A stretch of DNA of 64,000 bases from Blepharisma japonicum. Taxonomy: Eukaryota; Ciliophora; Heterotrichea; Heterotrichida; Blepharismidae. Below the pieces are notes generated by a model. The model saw only the letters and a list, made by a program, of their open reading frames with translations. It made no database searches and was not told the DNA's origin. The position numbers and the translations under genes were made by a program. The stretch covers positions 1 to 64,000 of the forward strand of contig CATKHK010000121.1 of assembly GCA_949751835.1 (NCBI GenBank). The letters are read 5' to 3'. Positions 45,201 to 55,514 of the stretch are shown here, piece by piece. Each line of letters begins with the position of its first letter. Positions within the stretch are counted from its first letter, which is position 1.

Positions 45201-45792
45201 TTTACCATTATCTATAATGTGAAGACCAATATGGCAAAGCATTAATTCAAATACAAATATTAATTTAAGTCCACAGTTTTTAGTATCAAAAAGTATTTTT
45301 CAAATAATTTCGGTAGCTTTGAATAAGACTTTAAAGCCTTACAATCAAGCTTTAGAAGGTCTAATTTATTTGATATTTACTTTTGCTTTTATTTACTATA
45401 CATTATATCATAAGCCTTACAATTATCAAAGATGCAGTCTCTGGACGATTGCATCTTTAGTGGCTTTAGCATGGAGCTTAATTGTCTCCTCATTTTATTA
45501 TGCACTTTCTTATTCTTACATCCCATTTTGGATTATTGTTCAATTTGCTGGATGAGTCGTAATTTTATTTACTACTTTACTGATTCAGCATGAAAAATAT
45601 CCAAGCCTATTTTTTTCACCAAAAGGAGCCGATATAAATATTCTTTTTAAATTTGCATTAACAAAACAAATTATGATTGAAGATATACATAAACAAGCGA
45701 AAGCATATGAGATTAATGATTCAGCTCTAAAAAGTGATAATGAAGTAGATTCAAAATTTGGCTTAATAGATAGCAATTCTTTATTTACTTAA
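42295..45792 (+). CDS. Double Venus-flytrap membrane receptor, array gene D
   Basis: A 1165-residue paralogue, the most diverged of the four. Signal peptide RFFKLEWLFYFCFVAS, then the N-terminal binding domain (KILSYLGWSRIGLICSDSYE), the second binding domain (YPEFIRIMKSYAFHSNTLAY, FTGCSGTVQISSNSNEKN) and eight spans (first VFGITFIVVILSAIILIKLY). The loop MDHDCSVFCYKDEHIFF is retained. Ligand-facing loops of the second domain differ most from genes A-C (for example YIEDFNIILHSTDCSAD). The frame ends at TAA 45790-45792. Ligand specificity may differ from the other copies; this is an inference. Confidence 0.82.
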
Positions 45793-45929
45793 AATAAATT
45801 TAAGAGATTAAACCAATTAAAATTTTCGTGAGAAAATTAAATTAATTTATATATTGCAAATGACTTATTTTAAATAAGGGATGGGGCATGGAATTAATAT
45901 ATGAAATGGAATATAAATCAAGCAAATGA

Positions 45930-46262
45930 ACCTAAATAAAGATGAGCAAATTTTTTTGGATTTTGTCATTTTTAACTCTACTTATTTATTTGCCGTTTTC
46001 TATAATGTGGAGACCTATTTGACAAAATATTAATTCAAATACAAATATTTTTTAAGTCCACAGCTCTTAGTATCGAAAAGTATTTTTCAAATAATTTCAG
46101 TCGCTTTAAATAAAACTCTAAAGCATTATGACCAACCTTTAGAGGGATTTGTTTATTTGGTTGTTACATTGATTTTTATTACTTATACGCTGTATCACAA
46201 TTATAATTACCATAGATGCAACCTATTGACGACAATTTCTTTACTTTGTTTAGTATGAAGCT
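45930..46262 (+). pseudogene. Receptor relic, membrane part (fifth copy, piece 1)
   Basis: Clear similarity to the membrane region of the receptors, from the span before LLIYLPFSIMWRPI through LVSKSIFQIISVALNKTLKH to the next-to-last span (RCNLL-TTISLLCLVW). The frame is interrupted several times, and the binding domains and start are missing. Homology ends near 46262, just before the coiled-coil gene on the opposite strand. Confidence 0.85.
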
Positions 46263-46305
46263 TAATGCTATATCATAAAAATAAATAGTTTTAAACGATG
46301 ATTTA

Positions 46306-46890
46306 TTAAATTTCTTTTTCTTCAGCTTTATGTATCAAAAACCAGCTTAAAATAGAAATAAGGCTAATAAATCCCATTAATACATAAACCCACATAAAAT
46401 TAGATTCTCTAGCTAAAATAACTTCTAAATATTCAGTCTGTTCTTTTACCTTCAGAATTGAATTTTTCACTTGATTATCCTGTGTTGCAAGCCCATTCAG
46501 CCCAATTTCAATTTTTTCAATAATTTTCTGAAAATCCAGTGTTTTAATCCTGTTGTCAACTTTTTCAATTCTTTCTTCAAGTTTTCCTAAAGAAAGCATA
46601 ATTTCATTCGCATAAGTTTTATTAAACTCTTTATGTCCTTTTGTCATTTCTTCTGTGGTTTTTTCTAATACACTTAAGGACTGGTCTGTTCTTAGCATGT
46701 CATCTTTAAGCTTGTTTACTTGTATATTAAGTGATTTTAGATAAGTTTCTGATGTAAGCTCATTGACTTTGTGGAGAATGTCCTCGATTTCATGGAGTTT
46801 CTTTTCAAGCTCAGTGTGTTGAGAAATTAATGAGGTGATTTCTTGACTGAGGCAGAGTGTCGTGAGAGCTAATAAAAGAAGCTTGATCAT
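46306..46890 (-). CDS. Type I membrane coiled-coil protein, copy 1
   Basis: A 194-residue protein. Signal peptide at 1-16 (MIKLLLLALTTLCLSQ), then a long coiled coil (~20-155; KLHEIEDILHKVNELTSE and ERIEKVDNRIKTLDFQKIIE), one membrane span near 165-186 (FMWVYVLMGFISLISILSWF) and a short charged tail. No enzymatic domain. This shape fits an assembly or trafficking partner, or the stalk of a surface complex. Its neighbour on the same strand is the first seven-span gene, and both were duplicated together (second copy at 49345-51079), which suggests a functional pair. Family unknown. Confidence 0.72.
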   Translation of the reverse strand: MIKLLLLALTTLCLSQEITSLISQHTELEKKLHEIEDILHKVNELTSETYLKSLNIQVNKLKDDMLRTDQSLSVLEKTTEEMTKGHKEFNKTYANEIMLSLGKLEERIEKVDNRIKTLDFQKIIEKIEIGLNGLATQDNQVKNSILKVKEQTEYLEVILARESNFMWVYVLMGFISLISILSWFLIHKAEEKEI

Positions 46891-47105
46891 ATTTATAAAA
46901 TGGAATTATTTATCAAATAATTTAATTTACTCTATATTTAAATAATTATTATGAGTTTGATGAATCAGTTTAATTATATTCATTAATTCTTTAAAATGAA
47001 TCAGCACATTCAGCTAGTTTATCATGCAATTAATAATATTGGAATACAAAAATATCAATTTTTATAGAGATCAAGGCTTTATATATATTAATTTAAATTA
47101 GACTA

Positions 47106-48044
47106 TTATCTCATTATCCAGCAAATTAATAATGAAATATCATAAATCATATCAAACATAAAAAACATAGCAAAAATATTTAGGGCAGCATAATCAATAT
47201 ATCTGCTATGCGAAAATCCAAATCTTATCAGCAATAAGTAGCCAAGCGGAAAGGAAAGCATATTCAAGCCCATTCGTACAAGATATGGAGAATTCTTCAA
47301 AAGTGATTTGTCATAAAATACTGTAAAAGCTCAATTATATCTTGTATAAAATAGAAATGTTTTGCCTCATAATTTTGCAAGGCTTGTTATATCAGAGACC
47401 AGCCAGTCATCAAGAAAATTTTTGGAAAATTTTATAAAATCATGGGCACTCGAAACTTGAGCCAAAAATATTTTTGCAATTAGAGCACCAATGCCACCAG
47501 CGCCTGTAATAATCACGCTTCAAATTACCAATAAAAATATAACTGAAATAACAGCATGGAGAATTCAGTCTCCATAGGAATAAACCTCTGCTATAATGAG
47601 TATCAGAATAAGCATAACATAAAGATAAAAGGAGTATTTTTCAGTCTCCAAAATTACTTTTAGAAAGTAACAAACTATTGAAATGCAAAAGATTATGTAA
47701 GCTCAAAGTAGTAAATATAAAGGTAAAAGTGTGCTGTAAATAAAGATTTCTTTAATCAGAATTTGATAAAAAATAACCCAAATCAGAATGTATATGCTTA
47801 AAAAGAGTGGTCATTTTTGAGTTATATTGAACTTCACAACTTTGTGACTGAATCTATCAAAAATATTGAGAAATTCAGCTGCATATAATAAAGATCGAAA
47901 ATAAAGTTGAAACTCTATGGAAATTTGTTGCTCTCTTTGTGAAGAAAAGAAGTAAAAAAGCGTAGGTTCTAATAGAATTCTTAAGATCATAAGTATAGGA
48001 GTGACAATCATTTTCGAATCTTCACTGATTTTAAGTCTGTTCAT
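47106..48044 (-). CDS. Seven-span membrane protein, copy Y1
   Basis: A 312-residue protein with about seven hydrophobic segments (near residues 12-32, 78-97, 103-128, 133-155, 165-200, 260-285, 290-310). Shared motifs are the start MNRLKISEDSKMIVTPI, SSAHDFIKFSKNFLDDWL in a cytosolic or luminal loop, and LLLIRFGFSHSRY before the last span. Numerous TGA codons are Trp. Four intact or near-intact copies lie on this strand. I do not recognise the family; it does not look like a transporter signature I know. The seven spans would permit a receptor topology, but nothing shows it. Confidence 0.72.
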
Positions 48045-48167
48045 TTACAATTTTTATTAAGAATTAATTAATTGCTTATAAAATCTTAATAATTTGCTTC
48101 AAGCTATTTTTTGGTATTCAATTTCCTAAAAACATTTAAACTCAAATATATCAGCACACATTTTTAA

Positions 48168-48416
48168 GTGAAATTATTAGTATTAACATTTATAATAAAG
48201 ATTGAATTCATAAGATCTTTGTGGGATGACTCTATAATCACTGGAAAAAGAAAGCATAATCATCCAATGCATCCATATCTGTTACCCTGAAATGACTCAT
48301 ATATGTCGGCTACATTTTCCGCATGGACCAAAGGACTCTATAAGATTTTTCGTAAATCTTCTAATATCCGAAGTTACGATTGTGGAACACAACGCTATAC
48401 CTATTAAGGCACAAAA
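48168..48416 (+). other. Unassigned open stretch with coding-like composition
   Basis: One frame is open for about 80 codons with TGA as Trp, without an early ATG. The second half (WDDSIITGKRKHNHPMHPYL ... SATFSAWTKGLYKIFRKSSN) has the amino-acid variety of real protein rather than AT-rich noise. It is not part of either neighbouring family. It may be a fragment of a lost gene or a lone exon. Confidence 0.3.
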
Positions 48417-49009
48417 CTTGAAATCTTTATAGAAATAAAGTGAATAACATATTTAAATACAGTAGCGCTATCTATATGTACATTAAAATATTTATTTACC
48501 GTCAAGCTATTAAATTTTATAAACTGAAATATCATCTATTATTGTATTTAAGAATTATAAAAAGTTATCATAGTAAATATCTTAATTATATTTGATTATT
48601 GCAAGAAGCAAGATATTTAATATAATGATGGAGATTTTAGAAATATCATATTTTTTCTGTTATATGATATATATCGATTTATTCCATCTTTGATATTGAT
48701 AGTGGTTGCTCTCAATTATAGGTGTCCAAACTTTTTCAATAATGTAAAAAGATGAAAATAAGATATTATAATAAAACAGATTCTCTTGAATAAGAAAGAA
48801 TGTTCCTTTTTTCATAATTTTATATCATGAGTAATATAAATTTTTTGGTTTTATTTGACTGAAATTTTATCAGTTGTTTACATATATTAGTATAAAACCG
48901 TTTCGCTTAATAATAATTAATCAGATTTTTTTCTTATAGAGTTAACCAGTCTTTATTTTATTTACTTCCTAGTGCTCTTAAAATTTATTGAGCAGATTAG
49001 ATTAGAGGA

Positions 49010-49134
49010 TAATTATAGCAGGTCTCAAAGGGATTATTTAAGCCCTCTCCGCCCGACCGACAGCTCCAGGCTTGATAATGGCCCTAGTTAGTCAATGTCA
49101 CGCTCTTTTCATGTTGATGCTACCAATTTCTTAA
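49010..49134. other. GC-richer island of unknown nature
   Basis: Around 49040-49110 the sequence is far richer in G and C than its surroundings (for example CCCTCTCCGCCCGACCGACA). It holds no long frame and does not fold into a tRNA by eye. It directly precedes the receptor-tail relic. Confidence 0.3.
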
Positions 49135-49295
49135 TATTAACACCCTTTTTAAATTTGCATTAACGAAGCAAGTAATGCTAGAATAAGTCATAAAAAAGCA
49201 ATCACATGCTTATGAAATATATGATGGGAGTATTGAAAGTCATATAAATTCAAAAAATATATTATTGAGTAATAATATAAGCAATTCAATAATTT
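49135..49295 (+). pseudogene. Receptor relic, C-terminal tail (fifth copy, piece 2)
   Basis: Similar to the cytosolic tail of the array receptors (FKFALTKQVMLE ... KKQSHAYEIYD), with an internal TAA. It is separated from piece 1 (45930-46262) by the coiled-coil and seven-span genes and ~1 kb of other DNA, so the fifth receptor copy appears split by that material. Confidence 0.75.
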
Positions 49296-49344
49296 ATTTA
49301 ATCATTCTTATCATAAAAAATAAATAGTTTTAAACGATGATTTG

Positions 49345-49928
49345 TTAAATTTCTTTTTCTTCAGCTTTATGTATCAAAAACTAGCTTAAAATAGAAATAA
49401 GGCTAATAAATCCTATTAATACATAAACCCACATAAAATTAGATTCTCTGGCTAAAATAACTTCTAAATATTCAGTCTGTTCTTTTACCTTCAGAATTAA
49501 ATTTTTCACTTGATTATCCTGCGTTGCAAGCCCATTCAGCCCAATTTCAATTTTTTCAATAATTTTCTGAAAATCCAGTGTTTTAATCCTATTGTCAACT
49601 TTTTCAATTCTTTCTTCAAATTTTCCTAAAGAAAGCATAGATTCATTCGCATAAGTTTTATTAAACTCTTTATGTCCTTTTGTCATTTCTTCTGTGGTTT
49701 TTTCTAATACACTTAAGGATTGGTCTGTTCTTAGCATGTCATCTTTAAGCTTGTTTACTTGTATATTAAGTGATTTTAGATAAGTTCCGATGTAAGTTCA
49801 TTGACTTTGTGGAGAATGTCCTCGATTTCATGGAGTTTCTTTTCAAGCTCAGTGTGTTGAGAAATTAATGAGGTGATTTCTTGACTGAGGCAGAGTGTCG
49901 CGAGAGCTAATAAAAGAAGCCTGATCAT
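49345..49928 (-). pseudogene. Type I membrane coiled-coil protein, broken copy 2
   Basis: Nearly identical to the gene at 46306 but one base shorter overall (584 against 585 nt). A base is missing around 49788 in the early coiled coil, shifting the frame. Near the 3' end the Trp codon TGG of ILSWFLI has become TAG (49381-49383). Two independent lesions make this a pseudogene. The signal peptide (IRLLLLALATLCLSQ) is unchanged in type. Confidence 0.85.
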
Positions 49929-50152
49929 ATTTATAAAATGGAATTATTTATCAAATAATTTAATTTACTCTATATTTAAAAAATTATTATGAATTTGATG
50001 TATCAGTTTAATTATATTCATTAATTCTTTAGAATGAATCAACGCATTCAGCTAGTTTATCATAATTAATAATATTGGAATACAAAAATATCAATTTTTT
50101 ATAGAGATCAAGGCTTTATATATTAATTTTAGTTAGACTATTATCTCATTAT

Positions 50153-51079
50153 CTAGCAAATTAATAATGAAATATGATAAATCATCTCAAACATAAACAT
50201 CATAGCAAAAAAATTAAGGCCAGCATAATTAGTATATTTGCTATGCGAAAATCCAAATCTTATCAGCAATAAGTAGCCAAGCGGAATGGAAATCATAATC
50301 AAGCCACATTCTACAAGATATGGAGCTTTCTTCAAAAATGATATGTCATAAATCACTATAAACACTCAATTAAATCTTGCAAAAAACATAAATATTTTGC
50401 CATATAATTCTGCAAGACCTTTCATATCAGATAATAACCAGTCATCAAGAAAATTTTTGGAAAATTTTATAAAATCATGGACACTCGAAATTTGAGCCAA
50501 AAATATTTTTGCAATTAGAGCACCAATGCCACTAGCACCTGTAATAATCACGCTTCAAATTCCATGTAAAGATATAATTGAAATAGCAGCATCTAAAATT
50601 CAGCCTCCAAGGGAATAAACCTCTGTTATAATGAGCATCAGAATAAGTATTGTATAAAAATAAAAGGAATATTTTTCAGTCTCGAAAACTACTTTTAGAA
50701 AGTAACAAACTATTGAAAGATAAAAGATTATGTAAGCTCAAAGTAGTAAATATAAAGGTAAAAGTGCACTGTAAATAAAGATATCTTTAATCAAAATTTG
50801 ATAAAAAATAACCCAAATAAGAATGTATATGCTTAGAAAGAGTGGTCATTTTTGAGTTATATTGAACTTCACAACTTTGTGACTGAATCTATCATAAATA
50901 TTGAGAAATTCAGCCGCATATAATAAAGATCGAAAACAAAGTTGAAACTCTATGGAAATTTGTTGCTCTCTTTGTGAAGAAAATAAGTAAAAAAGCGTAG
51001 GCTCTAATAGAATTCTTAAGATCGTAAGTATAGGAGTTACAATCATTTGCGAACCTTCACTGATTTTAAGTCTGTTCAT
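50153..51079 (-). CDS. Seven-span membrane protein, copy Y2
   Basis: A 308-residue close paralogue of Y1. It starts MNRLKISEGSQMIVTPIL and keeps HDFIKFSKNFLDDWL and LLLIRFGFSHSKY. It ends four residues earlier than Y1 because TGG has become TAG in the last span (ISLLIC-stop, where Y1 has ICWIMR), which probably does not harm it. The frame is otherwise unbroken with TGA as Trp. Confidence 0.7.
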
Positions 51080-51182
51080 TTACAATCTTTATTAAGAATT
51101 AATTACTTGCTTATAAAATCTTAATAATTTGCTTCAAGCTATTTTTTGGTATTCAATTTCCTAAAAACATTTAAATTAAATA

Positions 51183-51793
51183 TATAAAATCATGATTACT
51201 TGAAAATTGTGCGAAAAATATTTTTAAAAATTAGGCACCGATGCTTGTAGCACCTGTAATAATCGTAGCTGATATTCCAAGTCAAAATAAAGCAAAAACA
51301 CAAATTTAGGAATCCATCAAGAATATAGGGAAACTTCTTCCAAAATGAGCAAAAATGCAATTAAAGCATAAAGATAAAATGAAAACTTTTCTGTTTCAAA
51401 GAGTTCTTTTAAAAAGAATCCTACTAATAAAAGTAAAAAAATTATATATACCCAAAACTGCATATATAAAGGTGAAGTGGTACCGAGCGCCAAAACATTT
51501 TCAATCAGATTTGAGCTCAAGCCAGGATGTATATGCATAGAAGGTATGAAAGTTTTTCAGATATTTTGAAGATTACAAATTTGTGATTAAATGATTGAGA
51601 AATTCAGTTGCATATAATAAAGATTGGAAAAAAATTTGAAACTCTATTGAAATCTTTGCTGTCTCCGCAAAGGAAATATATAGCATAGCGTAGGTTCTTA
51701 ATATAAGTCCTAAGATTGAGAGTATGGGATTAATAACCATTTGTGAATGCTCACTGACTCTGAGTCTGTTCAGTCTGTTCTTATCAAATAGTT
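51183..51793 (-). pseudogene. Seven-span membrane protein, decayed copy Y3
   Basis: The 5' part reads NRLRVSEHSQMVINPILSIL and IEFQIFFQSLLYATEFLN in one frame. The middle part (FLKELFETEKFSFYLYALIA) lies in another, and the C-terminal third found in the other copies is missing. Clearly a dead member of the array, closest to Y4 in the middle part. Confidence 0.8.
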
Positions 51794-52627
51794 TATTAAG
51801 AATTATGGCATATGAGTAATTCCAATTTGAAGTTTTCACTAATTTTAAATCTGTCATTTCAATTTTATTAATCACTTTTCTATGAACAAACGAGAATTTT
51901 TACTAAAAAATATCATAATATGATAAACCAAAAATGTTTTCGGATTAGCAAAATTCTAATTAGCAAATTTTTGAATGAAAACTCAGATTTAATTTATAAT
52001 TTTATGTTTAGAGCTAAAACAATATAAAAATAATCAGAATTTAAATATAAAATTATTAATTAAAAATTATTTATATAAGAAAATATTTCGTTCTCTTATT
52101 AAAGGCAAATTTTACCAAAAGTAAAAACTTTAGATAGTTTTGCTCACTATTGAAAGCATTAATTTAGATTTATTAATAATTTCTACTTATAGAATAAAAT
52201 CTCAAAAGATGGCTGAGTCTATGGTAATTGTCAAATTATTCTATTTTTAAAGTAATGATAATTTAAGAAACTGATAATTTTTTAATTATTATTATTAAAG
52301 CTAATAATAGGTTTTTCCCTTATTAGCAATTCATTTAATTTATTTTATCTCTTTATATTTTTAATTAATTATTTTATGATTGTCTTCACCGATTGATTTT
52401 TGCATATACATGAAAATCGATGCACAAATTTTTTTCTATTAGAATGGCTATATTAAATTTAGAAAGCCTATATTAAACTAAGAAATGCATATGAGGCTCC
52501 AAAGAAAATCAGCAATAATCGACTAGAGAGCCACCAAGATATTCGATGCAAATAGCAGTAATTAAATAAACTAAGCAAAGGAAAAATCGTATTTTATAAT
52601 TTTAATTTAGTCAAATTATTAATTTTA
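51794..52627. other. Non-coding AT-rich stretch, 0.8 kb
   Basis: No frame, RNA or repeat is supported between the decayed copy Y3 and the intact copy Y4. Confidence 0.4.
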
Positions 52628-53566
52628 TTACCCTAAAAATAATGATAAGCAATGATAAATCATCTCTGACATAAATACCATTGCAAAGGCATTTAGTGCA
52701 AGGTATAAATCATATCTACTATGTGAAAATCCATCTCTTATTAGCAGTAGAAAGGCAAGTGGAACAGCAAATATATCTAAATATAATTCTATAAGTAAAG
52801 GACTTTTAAGAAAAATTGCTATCTCAAAATTTCCCATGAATAGCCAATTAGTTTTTGCAAGCGTTTTAAATACCTCATTCAATAATTTTGCAAGACCTTT
52901 TGTGTCAGATGCCAGCCAGTCATCAATAAATTTTTTTGAAGCATTTATAAAATCATGAGTACTTGAAAATTGTGCAAAAAATATTTTTGCAAATTGAGCT
53001 GCGACATAAATAGCACTTGCAATAATTGCACTCCATATACCAAGTCAAAATAAAAAATAAATAATAAAGTAAACTACTCACCATGAATATATAGAAACTT
53101 CTTTTATAATGAGCATAAATACAAATAATGCATAAAGATAAAGTGAAAATTTTTCTGTCTCAAAGAGTTCTTTTAAAAAGCAGCCTAATAATGAAAGTAA
53201 AAAGATTGCATATGCCCAAGCCAATATATATAAAGGCCAAATGGCACTGAACTCCAAAATGTTTTTAATCAGAATCTGATAAAAAATAGCTCAAACCAGG
53301 ATGTAGATACTTAAAAAGTATGTAAATTTTTTAGTTATGTTGAAATTCACAAATTTGTGGCTGTAAATATCAAAGAGGTTGAGAAATTCAGTTGCATGCA
53401 ATAATGATTGGAAACAAATTTGAAACTCTATTGGAAATTGTTGCTGCCTTTTAAAAGAAAATAGATAAAATAGTCCAGGCTCTAATATAATTCTCAGGAC
53501 TATCAGTATGGGAGTAATAAGAACTTTCGAGCGTTCACTGATCCTAAATCTTCTCAGTCTATACAT
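52628..53566 (-). CDS. Seven-span membrane protein, copy Y4
   Basis: A 312-residue member of the Y family, the most diverged intact one. It starts MYRLRRFRISERSKVLITPI, keeps SSTHDFINASKKFIDDWL and FLLLIRDGFSHSRYDLY, and has the same seven hydrophobic segments. TGA is Trp at several points, including the VYSW/SIYSW-type position before span 5. The same length as Y1 and the absence of breaks argue for selection. Not preceded by a coiled-coil gene. Confidence 0.72.
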
Positions 53567-53690
53567 TTATAATTTTTATTAACATATTTTAATGAATTTT
53601 AAATTATTGAAACCCAAAACTATAAGCTTTTCAAAGATATCAAGTATTTATTTATATTTATTTTATGCAATTAAACTATTAATTTTATCA

Positions 53691-54617
53691 TTATGAAATT
53701 AATATTAAAACATAATATATCATCTCAGACATAAAAAACATAGCAAAAATATTTAAGCACACATAATCATCATATCTACTATGAGAAAATCCATGTCTTA
53801 TCAGCAATAAGTGGCCAAGTGGAAAAGAAAGCATATTTAAGCAAAGTTCTACAAAGGATGGAGCATTCTTCAAAATTGATTTGTCATAAATTCCTGTAAA
53901 CACTCAATTAAATTTTGTAATCAGTAAAAATGTGTGGCCTAATAATTTTGTAAGGCCTTTTATATCAAAGACCAGCAAGTCATCAAGAAATTTTTTCGAA
54001 AATTTTATAAAATCATGGACACTCGAAACTTGAGCCAAAAATAGTTTGACAATTTGAGCGCCAATTCCAGCAGCTCCTGCAATTAATACACTTCAAAGTC
54101 CATTTGTAAATATAAGTGCGATAAAAATATGAAAAATTCATCCTCCAAAGGAATAAACCTCTGTCATAATGAATATCAGTATAAGTATAGCATAAAGATA
54201 AAAGGAATATTTTTCGGTCTCAGAAACTACTTTTAGAAAGCAGCTTATTATTGAAAGATAAAAGATTATGTAAACTCAAAGTAGTAAATATAAAGGTAAA
54301 AGTGTGCTATAAACAAAGATCTCTTTAATCAGGATTTGATAAAAAATAACCCAAATAAGAATGTATATGCCTAGAAAGAGTGGGCATTTTTGAGTTATAT
54401 TGAACTTCACAACTTTTTGACTGAATCTATCAAAAATATTGAGAAATTCAGCTCCATATAATAAAGACCGGAAACTAAATTGAAACTCAATAGGAATCCC
54501 TTGCTGTCCTTGAAAAGAAAATAAGTAAGAGAGTGTAGGTTCTAATAGAATTCTTAAGATCATAAGTATAGGAGTGACAATCATTTTCGAATCTTCACTG
54601 ATTTTAAGTCTGTTCAT
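53691..54617 (-). CDS. Seven-span membrane protein, copy Y5
   Basis: A 308-residue member, closest to Y1/Y2 at the N-terminus (MNRLKISEDSKMIVTPILMI is identical to Y1). It keeps SSVHDFIKFSKKFLDDLL and HLLLIRHGFSHSRY. The frame is open further upstream, but 54617 matches the other starts. It is the last member on the right; 420 bp of featureless DNA follow. Function unknown, as for the other copies. Confidence 0.72.
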
Positions 54618-55040
54618 TACAAATTTATTAAAACTTAATCCAAAAAAGATATAAAATATCATGCACATATAAAGTTAAAAATTCACAAAATAGCAATTTT
54701 TTTGCCTCATGGACTATTCATGAATTAGACAATTTGACGTATTAAGATGATAATTTTCTGCAAATATTAAAAACTCTATTAATATATAATTGGCTAAAAA
54801 TAGACATGCTTTAATTAATCTATTTTAATTTTGTAGTAGCTCATATCAAAATGCAGCATTAATAAGCGAGCAAGCTTATTAAATTTTATTTTTTAAATAC
54901 AAAACGAATTTTCACTCTAAAAATTATAGATCCCAGAGGTATTAACGATAATATGCTAGAGGGTACAGCTTAGTAAATTATTTATCTTATAACCCTGAAA
55001 ATTTATAATAGCAATAACATACCAACTTGAAAATAATAAA
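54618..55040. other. Non-coding spacer, divergent promoters
   Basis: AT-rich DNA between the last seven-span gene and the mitochondrial-type gene. Nothing further is visible. Confidence 0.35.
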
Positions 55041-55514
55041 ATGTTTACCAAGAGCTTGCGATCAATAGCTCGTGCTCCATTCTTAAGACTAAAAGTCCAC
55101 GAAAAGCCAGAACTCCAAACTGACTTTGTTAGGTCCCCATTCGGCATTCCTCCAGTTGAAGTCATCTCAATGGAAAAGAAAATCGACCACGGTTTTGATT
55201 ATGCCTCCGAATCCTACGATTATGAAGATCACGGTATGACTGTTTTGCATCAGAGACCATCACACTACAGATACTTTTGGATTTTCGCAGGATTTTGGGT
55301 TTCCAGCGCCTTTCTCTACTTCATTTGGCTTGAAGTTCCATACACTGGGACTTTCTTCGGGCATTATAACTTGGATATTGAAATGAACGCAATTAAGTAT
55401 TTAAACAACAATGAACTTCATCATGACTGGGAAGGACTCAAAAAGAAGTACCTTGAACTAGAGGCTGCAGCCGAAGAAGGTGGGGAGGACGAAGAAATTA
55501 CCCCAGAAGAATAG
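55041..55514 (+). CDS. Single-span mitochondrial inner-membrane-type protein
   Basis: A 157-residue protein. The N-terminus FTKSLRSIARAPFLRLKVHE is an amphipathic basic presequence typical for mitochondria. One membrane span lies near residues 75-95 (YRYFWIFAGFWVSSAFLYFI), followed by a charged domain and an acidic tail rich in Glu. Size and shape fit an accessory subunit of a respiratory complex (complex I or ATP synthase), but the subunit is not identified. Codon use is less AT-biased than its neighbours, as in highly expressed genes. Confidence 0.72.
   Translation: MFTKSLRSIARAPFLRLKVHEKPELQTDFVRSPFGIPPVEVISMEKKIDHGFDYASESYDYEDHGMTVLHQRPSHYRYFWIFAGFWVSSAFLYFIWLEVPYTGTFFGHYNLDIEMNAIKYLNNNELHHDWEGLKKKYLELEAAAEEGGEDEEITPEE

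Larger units (their letters stand above)
46270..48145. repeat. Duplicated unit, left copy
   Basis: A ~1.9 kb block containing the coiled-coil gene and the first seven-span gene, repeated as a close copy at 49305-51170. The left edge shares ATAAATAGTTTTAAACGATG, and the right edge lies shortly after TTTTTTGGTATTCAATTTCC. Confidence 0.85.
49305..51170. repeat. Duplicated unit, right copy
   Basis: Close copy of 46270-48145 with the coiled-coil gene (broken here) and a seven-span gene (intact). Intergenic DNA is also conserved between the copies, pointing to a recent duplication. Confidence 0.85.

Noticed and set aside
54956-55165. Open frame on the minus strand overlapping the mitochondrial-type gene
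   Set aside because: Antisense shadow of a gene with a clear presequence and membrane span; composition is not protein-like.
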